From: an uncultured Rhodospirillaceae bacterium
GTDB lineage: Bacteria; Pseudomonadota; Alphaproteobacteria; Rhodospirillales; UBA2165
Direction: 5' to 3'
NCBI GenBank assembly: GCA_913020445.1
Contig: CAJWAR010000023.1
Location: forward strand, 1 to 64,000
DNA length: 64,000 nucleotides
The stretch's first letter is position 1; the number at the start of each line of letters is the position of its first letter. Below, in pieces: positions 55,963 through 64,000 of this stretch. Below the pieces are notes generated by a model. It did no database searches and was not told where the DNA came from. It was given only the letters and a program-made list of their open reading frames with translations. Position numbers and translations under genes: made by a program.

Positions 55963-56880
55963 ATGCAACATTTGACCCGCCAGTTACTCCATTTGGTTGC
56001 CGTGATTGATCACGGTTCCCTTTCGCGCGCCGCCGATGCCTTGAATTTAACACAGCCGGCATTGTCCCGGAGTATTCGGTTTTTGGAAACTGAATTTGAC
56101 GGCAGACTTCTTGATCGCGGTCGGGAAGGCGCCACAGCGACCAAGCTCGGTGAAGTTTTGTATATCCACGGTAAAAACATTCTCGCCTCGTTGGACCGGG
56201 CTGCGGCGGATGTTCAGGCATGGCATCAGCACGACAGTGGCCATTTGATCATTGGCTCGACTTCTTTACCAGCGGTTCACTGTGTGCCTGATGCCATAGC
56301 GTCGTTTCTCGCCGAACGGCCTAAGGTGGGGCTGCGATTTGAAGTGCGGCCGATGACCGAATTGATGGCTATGCTGCGTCAGGGATCGATTGATTTATTC
56401 GTCGGTGCCTTGGCAATTGAACGACCGCCTGAAGGGGTGGAAAGCACGATTTTATTGAACGAGCGCATGGCCGTGTTTTCTGGGCCGCAACATCCGTTGG
56501 CCAAAAAACGAAAACTTAAATATAGCGATCTGGCGGAATACCCTTGGTTGTTGACGCCTAAAGATACCGAATTGCGCCAACAAGTCGATGCGGCGTTTAT
56601 GGATATCGGTTTAACCAATGTTGAAATTGCCGTTGAAACGGTAGCAACAGCTGCACTTATGCCACTGCTGGAACATGGCAACTATCTGACCATTCATTCG
56701 AATTATTTACTGGCTCCTGATATCAAAGCGGGAAAATTAGTTCTCTTGATGGATAATGTTGCCGGCACGCGGCGGTCCCTGGCCGCATTTCATCGTCCGG
56801 CAAGTGAAATGACGCCGTTGATTGGTAGCTTTATCGATCACCTTAAAGACTTTGTGACGTCAAATTACGCTGAGAAGTAG
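55963..56880 (+). CDS. LysR-family transcriptional regulator
   Basis: A 305-residue regulator. The winged HTH (residues 1-60: LLHLVAVIDHGSLSRAADALN, QPALSRSIRFLE) is followed by a substrate-binding-like effector domain (LIIGSTSLPAVHCVPDAI, IDLFVGALAIERPPEG). It is divergent from the three cupin genes and most likely regulates them. Effector unknown. Length and motifs are normal. Confidence 0.93.
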   Translation: MQHLTRQLLHLVAVIDHGSLSRAADALNLTQPALSRSIRFLETEFDGRLLDRGREGATATKLGEVLYIHGKNILASLDRAAADVQAWHQHDSGHLIIGSTSLPAVHCVPDAIASFLAERPKVGLRFEVRPMTELMAMLRQGSIDLFVGALAIERPPEGVESTILLNERMAVFSGPQHPLAKKRKLKYSDLAEYPWLLTPKDTELRQQVDAAFMDIGLTNVEIAVETVATAALMPLLEHGNYLTIHSNYLLAPDIKAGKLVLLMDNVAGTRRSLAAFHRPASEMTPLIGSFIDHLKDFVTSNYAEK

Positions 56881-57131
56881 CCAATTCAGGTATTGCCTTA
56901 GTCTAATTTATTTTTATGGATAGATCATAATTTATTATTTGACCTTATGGGTTATCTTCTTCATGATTTCTGTGATATCTGGATTATTACTTGGTGGAAG
57001 TTGCTCGCCGATAGACCTGACCGTACCTAGTTAGAGTATGTTGAATTGACTTTTGGCTGCCAATGAACCTAAGCTGGTTTAACAATAAAAATCCGTCTTT
57101 TGATTTAGTTTTAAATGGGGAGTTACATCAC
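56881..57131. other. Intergenic region before the TctC gene
   Basis: This stretch is about 250 bp and AT-rich. The in-frame ATG at 57063 gives a non-exported extension, so I treat the region as the leader of the TctC gene. I see no recognisable operator or RNA gene. Confidence 0.5.
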
Positions 57132-58256
57132 ATGAAACGTTTTTCAAAAATTACGTTGGGTTTTGCTGCGGCTGCGGCAATGCTGGCGACTACAAGCCTA
57201 TCTTCAAATGCTAACGCGCAATATTATAAAGGCAAAACTATCGAAATTATCGTTGGCTTTTCTGCCGGTGGTACCGATATGGCGGCGCGTATTATTGCCC
57301 GCCGGCTGGCAAAATATATCCCGGGTAATCCAAGTATCGTAGTTAAAAACATGCCGGGTGCCGGTAGTCTTAAGGCGCAGAATTTCATTTTTGAACGCGC
57401 TAAGCCAAACGGCTTAACCATCGGCTTTAATCCGTTCCAAGTGCTGGCTCAGATTACCGGCCGTAAAGGTGTGCGTTTCAGCTATCCTAAATTCACCTTC
57501 ATTGCCGGTGTTAAGGGCCCTGCCTTTATCGTCGTTGCCCGTAAAGACATTGCGCCGGGTGGTTTAAACAAGCCATCTTACATCAAAAAAATTAACAAAA
57601 AAATGAGCTACACCGGACGTAATCCGTTGCATGCTATTGATGTGGTTTCTACTGCAGCGTTTGATATGCTCGGTATGAAACATACCTATGTGCCAGGTTT
57701 CCGTGGCTCAGCCTCTATCACAACGTCGCTGGCGCAAAGTGAAACCAATATCACCGGTGCCGGTTCGGTCCATTGGCTGAAACATCTGACACCTCGCTTG
57801 GTTCAAAAAGGTCAACTTGTTTCACTGTTCCAATTTGGCGCTCTGCAACCGGACGGATCTATAAAGCGTGACCCGGCCTATCCGACTGTGCCGTTGTTTG
57901 AAGAGTTCTATGCTAAAGCAGTTGGCGGCAAGCCGTCCGGCGAACTTTATAAAGCTTACCAATTTGCCGAAAAAATGCAGGGCACGGCGAACTTCCTGGT
58001 AACCGGACCACCAAAAATGAACCCGGAAGCTGCTAAAATCCTTCGGGTCGCCTATGAAAAAGCCATGCATGATCCAGCAACCGTCGCCGAAGCAAAAAAA
58101 GCGGTCTTGAATCCGTATCTGCATATCGGCTTTGACCGTGCTTCCAAAGTGATGAAGGATTTAGCGAATGCTGATCCAAAAATCGTAAGTTATTGGAAAG
58201 CCAGAACTGCCGTTCAATTTGGCGCAAAAAAACATAAAGCTAAGAAAAAGAAATAG
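57132..58256 (+). CDS. Tripartite tricarboxylate transporter binding protein (TctC)
   Basis: A 374-residue exported protein from the ATG at 57132, preceded by GGGGAG; the signal peptide ends near SSNANAQ at residue 30. The family core is KTIEIIVGFSAGGTDMAARIIARRL followed by IVVKNMPGAGSLKAQNFIF. It binds a carboxylate or related solute in the periplasm. The C-terminus is very lysine-rich. A hairpin terminator lies between it and the permease gene. The ligand is unknown. Confidence 0.9.
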   Translation: MKRFSKITLGFAAAAAMLATTSLSSNANAQYYKGKTIEIIVGFSAGGTDMAARIIARRLAKYIPGNPSIVVKNMPGAGSLKAQNFIFERAKPNGLTIGFNPFQVLAQITGRKGVRFSYPKFTFIAGVKGPAFIVVARKDIAPGGLNKPSYIKKINKKMSYTGRNPLHAIDVVSTAAFDMLGMKHTYVPGFRGSASITTSLAQSETNITGAGSVHWLKHLTPRLVQKGQLVSLFQFGALQPDGSIKRDPAYPTVPLFEEFYAKAVGGKPSGELYKAYQFAEKMQGTANFLVTGPPKMNPEAAKILRVAYEKAMHDPATVAEAKKAVLNPYLHIGFDRASKVMKDLANADPKIVSYWKARTAVQFGAKKHKAKKKK

Positions 58257-58281
58257 TCGTTTGAACTATTAACTAATGTTG

Positions 58282-58320
58282 ACGTCGGCATCGCTCATCC
58301 CGGTGCCGGCGTTTTCATTT
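58282..58320 (+). terminator. Hairpin between TctC and TctA genes
   Basis: The arms 58282-58293 and 58301-58312 pair at 10 of 12 positions across a 7-base loop, and a T-rich run follows. It probably limits read-through into the permease gene, giving more binding protein than permease. Confidence 0.7.
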
Positions 58321-58350
58321 AAGATATAAAAAGAATAGTGGGGGACACTC

Positions 58351-60381
58351 ATGTTTGAGGCATTTGTCGATGGTCTTGTATTGGTCTTTCAATGGCCGGC
58401 CATCGGCTTTCTTTTCTTTGGCGTGCTGATTGGTATTTGGCTGGGCGCCGTGCCGGGGCTCGGCGGCGTGATCGGTCTCGTCCTCCTGTTGCCATTTACT
58501 TTCGATATGGAACCAGTGCCGGCAATCGCTTTATTGCTCGGCATGTATTCGGTGACGACCACCAGTGACACCATCGCCTCGGTTTTATTGGGGATCCCCG
58601 GCACCGCTGCCTCGCAAGCGACGATTTTGGATGGCCATCCATTGGCCAAGATGGGCCATGCCGCGCGGGCCTTTGGTGCAGCCTTTACTGTCTCGGCTTT
58701 TGGTGGCGTCTTTGGTGCGCTGATTTTAGCGGTTTCCTTGCCGCTGGTGTTACCGATCATTTTAGCTTTTTCAAAAGCCGAACTTTTCATGCTGGGCGTG
58801 TTGGGCCTGACCATGGTGGGTTCGCTCACCGGGCAATCAGTGATGAAAGGCCTGACGGTTGCCTTCTTGGGCCTCATGATGTCAACCGTTGGCTACGGCG
58901 AAACCATGCCGGTGCCACGGTTTAATTTTGGCTTTGATTATCTGCTGGATGGACTGCCGCTCATACCGGTCGTACTGGGGTTGTTTGCGATCCCAGAGCT
59001 TATTGAACTCGCGGTCAAAAATACGTCGATTTCAAGCGTCCCCCGCGAGGAAGCAGTTGGCGGCAATATGTATGAAGGCGTCAAGGATGCCTGCCGGGAA
59101 TGGTGGTTGGCGGTTCGTTGCAGCATTATCGGCACTTATGTTGGCATGCTGCCGGGTCTTGGCGGCGCGATTGTTGACTGGGTCGCCTATGGCCACGCGG
59201 TGCAAAGCGCTAAGGATAAATCCAAGTTCGGTGAAGGCGATATCCGGGGTGTGATCGCGCCGGAAGCCGCCAATAATGCGATCAAAGGCGGAGCGCTTGT
59301 GCCGACAGTTGCCTTCGGTATTCCGGGTAGCTTGGGGGCAGCTATTTTGCTCGGTGCCTTATTGATCCAGGGCATTCAACCGGGCCCGGATATGCTGACT
59401 TCGAAGCTGAACATTACCTTTAGTCTCGTCTGGACGATTGTGATCGCCAACATTGTCGCAGCCGGCATGCTGATGATGTGGAGCAAACAAGTCGCCAAGC
59501 TGGCTTTTATTCCGGGTCATCTGCTGATCCCGGGCGTTATTTGTTTTGTGCTGATGGGCGCCTGGCTCGGCCAAACGTCTCCCGGAGACTGGGTCGTCGT
59601 CATGGTAATGGGACTGGTTGGCTACATTATGAAACGCGGCGGCTGGCCACGCCCGCCGCTGGTGCTGGCACTTATCCTCGGCGGCATCATGGAGCAGACC
59701 TTTCAAATCAGCATGCGGGCGCATGAAGGGCCATCGTGGCTGTGGGAGCGCCCAATCGTTGTCGGTATAGCAGGGCTGTGTCTTTTGACGGTGATTTTGG
59801 CTGGCCGTGGCGTCATCAAACGCAAGCGTGAGAAAGATGAAACGGTGACGGGCGAAGGCAACGAATTTAATCCGCTGGTATCTCTACCGCTCTCGCTGGC
59901 ATTGTTTGCTTTTTTTACTTATGGTTATTTTGAATCGCAGACTTGGCCGGAGATGGCGCAGCAGTTCCCATTTACAATTGCCGTGCCGGCCGTGTTCTTT
60001 GCGTTATACGCTCTAGGGAAAGACTGTTTCGAATTAAAAGGGGAGCTTCAAAACAAAGGAAGCTTGGCTGTTGTCTGGCACGAAGCATCATCCAGAATCT
60101 ATTTTGCAAAAATGGCTGAATTTTTCGCCTATATGATCGGCATTCTGATACTGACATTATTGTTCGGGCAAAAAATTGCCATGCCGATTTACATGTTCGT
60201 CTATCTCATAAAATGGGGCAAATATAGCCCGAAGCTCGCCATCGGTTATGCGCTTGGCGGCTATTTCGTGCTGGTCGCCTTTTATGACCGGGTCATGCAT
60301 TTGTTCTGGCATCCGTCCTGGCTCGATTCCTGGGCGCCGGAATTGTTGCCCGACTGGCTACCGCACTGGCTATTTTTCTAG
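58351..60381 (+). CDS. TctA-type permease with C-terminal membrane extension
   Basis: A 676-residue membrane protein. Residues 1 to about 500 match TctA: GVLIGIWLGAVPGLGGVIGL near residue 22, ASVLLGIPGTAASQATILDG near residue 78, and LPGLGGAIVDWVAYGHAVQ near residue 268. Beyond the usual TctA length of about 500, about 170 more residues with roughly four helices follow (SLPLSLALFAFFTYGYF, FFAYMIGILILTLLFG), which looks like a fused TctB. No separate tctB gene is present, which supports the fusion. It works with the binding protein upstream. The substrate is unknown. Confidence 0.9.
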   Translation: MFEAFVDGLVLVFQWPAIGFLFFGVLIGIWLGAVPGLGGVIGLVLLLPFTFDMEPVPAIALLLGMYSVTTTSDTIASVLLGIPGTAASQATILDGHPLAKMGHAARAFGAAFTVSAFGGVFGALILAVSLPLVLPIILAFSKAELFMLGVLGLTMVGSLTGQSVMKGLTVAFLGLMMSTVGYGETMPVPRFNFGFDYLLDGLPLIPVVLGLFAIPELIELAVKNTSISSVPREEAVGGNMYEGVKDACREWWLAVRCSIIGTYVGMLPGLGGAIVDWVAYGHAVQSAKDKSKFGEGDIRGVIAPEAANNAIKGGALVPTVAFGIPGSLGAAILLGALLIQGIQPGPDMLTSKLNITFSLVWTIVIANIVAAGMLMMWSKQVAKLAFIPGHLLIPGVICFVLMGAWLGQTSPGDWVVVMVMGLVGYIMKRGGWPRPPLVLALILGGIMEQTFQISMRAHEGPSWLWERPIVVGIAGLCLLTVILAGRGVIKRKREKDETVTGEGNEFNPLVSLPLSLALFAFFTYGYFESQTWPEMAQQFPFTIAVPAVFFALYALGKDCFELKGELQNKGSLAVVWHEASSRIYFAKMAEFFAYMIGILILTLLFGQKIAMPIYMFVYLIKWGKYSPKLAIGYALGGYFVLVAFYDRVMHLFWHPSWLDSWAPELLPDWLPHWLFF

Positions 60382-60384
60382 ACG

Positions 60385-60891
60385 TTATCTCGGTTGCTTT
60401 TCCTGGTAGATCATCAGTTTTGTAAAGCAGGGCTCATTTTTTGGGCCAAAATAGCGGATTTGATTTTGATGGATTTTATCTTTGCTGCGAATTTTAGCGA
60501 CGACATGAAAACCATTAGCCGTCCAAAACGCCGAGCTGCGACGAAGTTTTGGCTTGCCATATTTCTCAGTTAATTCCTTAGCGATTTCAACATGCCGTGC
60601 GGCGGCGGCGCTGAGTGACCGGATATAGCTCCGCCAAGTGATGATCTGCAAGCCGTGCTCATCGCATATTTCAGCCCGTAATTCTTCCGTGTCATCGGGC
60701 CGGTCGGCAGTGCGAAGCTTGACCGAGCGAACATTGCCGCGACGTATTATAGTTTCATGCTCTGTCACATCGTAGATTTGACCGAACACCACGCCGTAGG
60801 GCGGCTGATCTTTATCTTCTTTCTCCTGCGCCTGAACGGGTGTGGAGATAAAGCTCAGCAACAGAATAAAACTGACGGCAGTGGTGCGCAT
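60385..60891 (-). CDS. Small exported protein, unknown
   Basis: A 168-residue protein with a clear signal peptide (MRTTAVSFILLLSFISTPVQAQ). The mature part is highly charged, with YDVTEHETIIRRGNVRSV and an alternation of Lys/Arg stretches. I do not recognise the family. It starts 3 bp after the stop of the MBL hydrolase gene, so it is the last gene of the reverse operon. Confidence 0.6.
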   Translation of the reverse strand: MRTTAVSFILLLSFISTPVQAQEKEDKDQPPYGVVFGQIYDVTEHETIIRRGNVRSVKLRTADRPDDTEELRAEICDEHGLQIITWRSYIRSLSAAAARHVEIAKELTEKYGKPKLRRSSAFWTANGFHVVAKIRSKDKIHQNQIRYFGPKNEPCFTKLMIYQEKQPR

Positions 60892-60894
60892 AAC

Positions 60895-61803
60895 TTAAAG
60901 ACCGGCAAGGCGATAGCTTTTACCGTCCCGCTCAATTCGGCCATAATCCGGAGCTTGGAAGTGAGCCGGCAAAATGGCAGTCGGCGTGTTGGCATAGTCG
61001 TTCAAAAAAGCCATCCGGGTTGCCCGCGACTGGGCTGGGTCGGAGCAGAAATTTGTCGACCATTCTGGATAAATGAGTTGGACCGGATGGTGGATCGCAT
61101 CACCGCACAAGATGGCGTGGCTATCTGTGTCTTCGACATGAATAATGACATTACCCGGCGTATGGCCATAGGCGGCCTCCATATGGATACCCGACCCAAC
61201 TTGATGATTACTTTGCACCAATTGAGCCTGACCGGACTCCATCACCGGTAAAACACTGTCGATATAGGAACCGTATAAGACTGGTTCCGGCGGATTTTTC
61301 TCGTGCTCCCGCTGCCAATGGCTGAATTCCTTTTCAGCAAACAGATATTGCGCCTTGGGGAAAGTCGGCAGCCATGAGCCATCGACAAGCTGGGTATTCC
61401 AGCCGACATGATCGGCGTGCAAATGCGTGCACATGACGAAATCAATATCTTCGGGACTCACTCCAGCCTTGGCAAGATTATCAAGAAACGGCCCGCTCCG
61501 CATGTGCCAGGCTGGGCGGGTTGGGCGTTCTTTATCGTTGCCGCAACAAAGATCGACCAGAATTGTGTGTTTGCTGGTGCGCACCAAATACGCATGAAAG
61601 CTGAGCAACAATTCAAATGACGTTTGATCAAAATGCTGGGCGCCAAAACGTGATGACAAGTCTTGCATCTCAGCCGGCACAGCGTCGGGATAGATCATGT
61701 TGGCGGCGAAGGGCAGGTTCTCCAGATCGACAATGCGGTGAATGCGTGTGCTGCCGACGTCACAGGAATCTGTTTCAGCATCCCATGTCACGGCATTCGT
61801 CAT
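60895..61803 (-). CDS. MBL-fold hydrolase (AHL-lactonase-like)
   Basis: A 302-residue metallo-beta-lactamase-fold hydrolase. The dinuclear metal core VMCTHLHADHVGWNTQ lies near residue 115, with the later ligands in YGHTPGNVIIHVE and ILCGDAIHH. The family includes lactonases and other hydrolases, so quorum-signal cleavage is only one possibility. It overlaps the amidotransferase gene by 4 bp. It is likely cytoplasmic. Confidence 0.85.
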   Translation of the reverse strand: MTNAVTWDAETDSCDVGSTRIHRIVDLENLPFAANMIYPDAVPAEMQDLSSRFGAQHFDQTSFELLLSFHAYLVRTSKHTILVDLCCGNDKERPTRPAWHMRSGPFLDNLAKAGVSPEDIDFVMCTHLHADHVGWNTQLVDGSWLPTFPKAQYLFAEKEFSHWQREHEKNPPEPVLYGSYIDSVLPVMESGQAQLVQSNHQVGSGIHMEAAYGHTPGNVIIHVEDTDSHAILCGDAIHHPVQLIYPEWSTNFCSDPAQSRATRMAFLNDYANTPTAILPAHFQAPDYGRIERDGKSYRLAGL

Positions 61804-62579
61804 CTGCTTTGAGCCCTTTCCTGCGCCGCTTTTCCGAATGCTTCATAAAGCCTGCGAGACAATAGGTGCTCTTCACGTTCAGGATAGAATTCAGTGTGCC
61901 ATTGGACACCAGCGGCAAAATTCGGGTGGCCCTCAATGCGAATACCTTCGATGATATCATCGTCGGAAACAGCTTCGATGGTCAAACCGTCTCCAAGCCG
62001 GTCAATGCCCTGGCCGTGCAGGGTGTTAACCATAGTCTCGCTCTCGCCAATAAGATCTTGAAACATGCCGCCCTCGGTTAGCTTTACCGGATGGCGTAGC
62101 GCATAGATGTCATCAACGGTCACATCATCTCCGCGTGGCATACGGTGGTCGTTCTTACCTGGGACTTCGTTGACCCGGTAGTGCAGCGAGCCACCCAGCG
62201 CGACGTTCATTTCCTGCAAGCCACGGCAAATGCCCAGTATCGGCACGCCGGCTTCGATACAAGCCGGGACGATACGCAAGACTGTGGCATCACGGTCCGG
62301 GTCGATCGCTTCGTCCTCTGGGAAAGGAGGCCCGCCGTAATGATGAGGTTCAACATTGGCGCGCCCGCCGGTTAGCATAATTCCGTCGAACCGGTTTACC
62401 AGATCAGCATAGTCATAGTCTTCGCCGAGAGACGGGATTTGCACGGCCATACAGCTGGAGAATTCGTTGAGCGAGGAGATGTAGCGTTTGCCGCTGGTAT
62501 AAGTAAAAAACTGGCTGCCCGGCATTTGCATCGTCGAAGTTGGCACGCCGATAAGAGGAAGAGGGGAGGAAGTTGTCAT
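61800..62579 (-). CDS. Class-I glutamine amidotransferase / gamma-glutamyl hydrolase (PuuD-like, C26)
   Basis: A 259-residue protein from the ATG at 62579 (a TTG three codons earlier is an alternative). The nucleophile block is GVPILGICRGLQEMNVALGG near residue 105 and the triad His-Glu lies in GVQWHTEFYPERE near residue 230, where Thr replaces the usual Pro. RVEPHHYGG-type text near residue 78 is common to PuuD relatives. It would cleave a gamma-glutamyl amide. It starts 17 bp after the ATPase gene. Confidence 0.88.
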   Translation of the reverse strand: MTTSSPLPLIGVPTSTMQMPGSQFFTYTSGKRYISSLNEFSSCMAVQIPSLGEDYDYADLVNRFDGIMLTGGRANVEPHHYGGPPFPEDEAIDPDRDATVLRIVPACIEAGVPILGICRGLQEMNVALGGSLHYRVNEVPGKNDHRMPRGDDVTVDDIYALRHPVKLTEGGMFQDLIGESETMVNTLHGQGIDRLGDGLTIEAVSDDDIIEGIRIEGHPNFAAGVQWHTEFYPEREEHLLSRRLYEAFGKAAQERAQSR

Positions 62580-62596
62580 GATATCCAATAACGGCC

Positions 62597-63370
62597 TTAG
62601 GCTGCGGTGATCGCCATCTTAATCGGCCCATCGGCGCGATTATGGATGAATTGATCGAGATACTCATTGCCGGAATTATCAACATCTTCCGTTGGTCCGC
62701 ACCAAATGATTTTGCCGTCATAAATCATGGCGATCTTATCGGCGATCTGTTTGGCGCCTTTCATATCACTGGTGATCGAAAAGGTCGTGGCGCCGAGTTC
62801 CTGGACACCTTTGAGGATCAGCTCGCCGATCACATTGGTCATGATCGGATCAAGCCCGGCGGTCGGCTCATCAAGCAGCACGATCTCAGGATCATTGGCG
62901 ATGGCGCGGGCGAAGCCGACGCGCTTCTGCATGCCGCCGGAAATCTCGGCCGGTAACAATTCGCCAACATCGGGCGTCAGGCCGACCGAAACGATTTTTT
63001 CGATGGCAATCTGTTTTGATTGCTCACGGGTGAGTTTGTGATCTTGCAGCAGTTGAAAAGCGACGTTCTCCCAGATCGGCATGCTGTCGAAGAGAGCTGC
63101 CTGCTGAAACAGCATACCCATGCGATGCAATAAAATTTCGTGCTCTTTGGTGTCGAGTGAGGTTGTCTCCACGCCGTCGATTTGAATGGAACCACTGTCG
63201 GGTTTTTCCAAACCGAGTATCAGTTTGAGAATAAGGGTCTTGCCGCTCGCCGAGCCACCGATCAAAACCATGGATTTGCCGTCCGCCACTTCAAGGTCGA
63301 CGCCCTGGAGCACATGATTAGCGCCAAAGCTTTTGGTTACACCTTCAAGTTTAATTTTCGGAACAGCCAT
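62597..63370 (-). CDS. MlaF-like ABC ATPase, without neighbouring mlaE/mlaD
   Basis: A 257-residue ATPase. Walker A is GGSASGKTL near residue 38, the signature is ISGGMQKRVGFARA and Walker B is VLLDEPTAGLDP, a combination typical of MlaF/Ttg2A from phospholipid or organic-solvent transport. The permease MlaE and the MCE protein MlaD normally flank it but are absent here. They may lie elsewhere or the gene may be a duplicate. It leads a four-gene reverse operon. Confidence 0.85.
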   Translation of the reverse strand: MAVPKIKLEGVTKSFGANHVLQGVDLEVADGKSMVLIGGSASGKTLILKLILGLEKPDSGSIQIDGVETTSLDTKEHEILLHRMGMLFQQAALFDSMPIWENVAFQLLQDHKLTREQSKQIAIEKIVSVGLTPDVGELLPAEISGGMQKRVGFARAIANDPEIVLLDEPTAGLDPIMTNVIGELILKGVQELGATTFSITSDMKGAKQIADKIAMIYDGKIIWCGPTEDVDNSGNEYLDQFIHNRADGPIKMAITAA

Positions 63371-63618
63371 GCTTCCCTGCTGATTATTTTTGCTCGTTCG
63401 AAGATTGCCGATTTAGGACTTAAAGTAAAGCAATCCGGCCTTTTTTCAAAACAGTACTGGCGGACGGGCCAGCATGAGCTAAGTCAGCTATATACGTATT
63501 TATACGACATATGATCCCGATCACAGACTATCACACTCCAAAGGTGTAAAATCCGTCTTGAAATTGGGAAACAGGTGGATTTTTCCCCAGATTTCTACTG
63601 GTAACGAGGAGGCCAGGT
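63371..63618. other. Divergent intergenic region
   Basis: About 250 bp between the mlaF-like gene and the surface-protein gene. I see only a short TATATACGTATTTATACG stretch and the ribosome site of the rightward gene; no clear operator or RNA gene. Confidence 0.5.
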
Positions 63619-64000
63619 ATGGCTGATAATGTAACCAATAACGCTAATGAAGACAGTGTTGAAGTTGCGGCGAACACAGGCGCCAGCGAGGCTGCCTCTG
63701 AATCCGTTGGCCGGATCGAGACCTTAAAAGGGTTCGTTGAAGTTATCCGCGCCGATGGCACACGCGTCATTTTACAGATTGGTGATCCGGTTTATCAGGG
63801 CGATACCGTGGTGACCGGTGAAGATGGCGCGGTCGGCATTATCTTCCTTGATGAAACACTGCTTTCAATTGCTGAAAACGGTAAGGCCGTTTTGGATGAA
63901 GCCGTTTTCGATTCGGCGGCGCAAGAAGGATCATTGAATGTCTCCTTGTTGCAGGGTGTTTTCTCCTTGGTCAGTGGTCAGATTGCTAAAGTTGACCCCG
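63619..64000 (+). CDS. Large surface/RTX-type protein, N-terminal part (runs off window)
   Basis: The frame starts at an ATG with a strong GAGGAGG site and is still open at the window end (127 residues visible). After an acidic, Asn/Ala-rich start of about 30 residues, a domain appears (RIETLKGFVEVIRADGTRV, VYQGDTVVTGEDGAVGIIF, LLQGVFSLVSGQIAKVDP). It resembles the FecR-like N-terminal module of very long RTX or cadherin-repeat proteins secreted by type I systems. No signal peptide is present, which fits type I secretion. The repeats themselves would lie beyond the window. Confidence 0.7.
   Translation, partial: MADNVTNNANEDSVEVAANTGASEAASESVGRIETLKGFVEVIRADGTRVILQIGDPVYQGDTVVTGEDGAVGIIFLDETLLSIAENGKAVLDEAVFDSAAQEGSLNVSLLQGVFSLVSGQIAKVDP

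Noticed and set aside
57063-57131. Upstream ATG of the TctC gene
   Set aside because: It would place 23 residues ahead of a normal signal peptide; the ATG at 57132 has GGGGAG upstream.
63480-63530. TATGATCCCGATCACA near the divergent promoter as an FNR or CRP site
   Set aside because: The half-sites do not match either consensus well enough to call.

Overview
The window looks like chromosomal DNA of an alphaproteobacterium, most plausibly from the Rhodospirillales. This is inferred from gene content: a DegP/Q-type protease followed by an OmpR-type two-component pair, MlaF, a TctA/TctC uptake system, FNR-like and RirA/Fur-like dyads, and a giant ABC exporter with a cyclic-nucleotide domain of a type I associate with that order. 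Genes are densely packed. I see no rRNA, tRNA, CRISPR array or intact transposase. The first and last genes are cut by the window edges.

Layout. 1-2.6 kb: end of a heptose-nucleotide branch (nucleotidyltransferase, GHMP kinase) and a broken glycosyltransferase. 2.9-6.9 kb: a ferric-iron ABC importer (binding protein, hairpin terminator, permease, ATPase) behind an FNR-like dyad and a Fur-like palindrome. 6.9-13.1 kb: glycan genes, namely a GT2-like protein, two MurG/COG4671-like transferases, two GT4 transferases and a histidine phosphatase. 13.3-23.3 kb: the 1190-residue ABC exporter, a small membrane protein and a four-gene oligopeptide importer, all tightly packed in the same direction. 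23.4-27.8 kb: a DUF454 protein behind a TGA-N9-TCA dyad, then a periplasmic binding protein paired with a multi-PAS histidine kinase.

28-35.3 kb is the most unusual stretch. It holds a PaaA-like diiron oxygenase, a luciferase-like monooxygenase, a CoA-ligase C-terminal relic, benzoyl-CoA reductase subunit B (bcrB), 6-oxocyclohexene-carbonyl-CoA hydrolase (oah) and an AraC regulator. These are pieces of the anaerobic benzoyl-CoA route beside aerobic-type oxygenases, without the other reductase subunits. Fragments of the methyltransferase gene at 34.5-35.3 kb occur at about 27.95-28.04 and 30.20-30.25 kb, so the cluster was built or trimmed by recombination around that gene.

35.4-45 kb: nadC-nadA, an M20 amidohydrolase, a membrane-tethered degenerate receiver protein, the protease with its two-component pair, an MBL hydrolase and two small membrane proteins. 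45.1-48.9 kb is rich in intergenic repeats: a pentapeptide-repeat gene sits between about 185-bp inverted repeats, and an array of GGGGACAG hairpins follows a DUF3179 gene. 48.9-56.9 kb: a glycosyltransferase-like gene, a thioesterase, tandem arylsulfotransferase-like propellers, tandem cyclic-nucleotide-binding proteins, a glutathionyl-hydroquinone reductase-like gene with a striking hairpin at its start, three tandem cupins and a divergent LysR regulator. 57-60.4 kb: a TctC binding protein and a long TctA-type permease. 60.4-63.4 kb: a reverse-strand operon (mlaF-like ATPase, class-I amidotransferase, MBL hydrolase, small exported protein). From 63.6 kb the 5' end of a probable large surface protein runs off the window.
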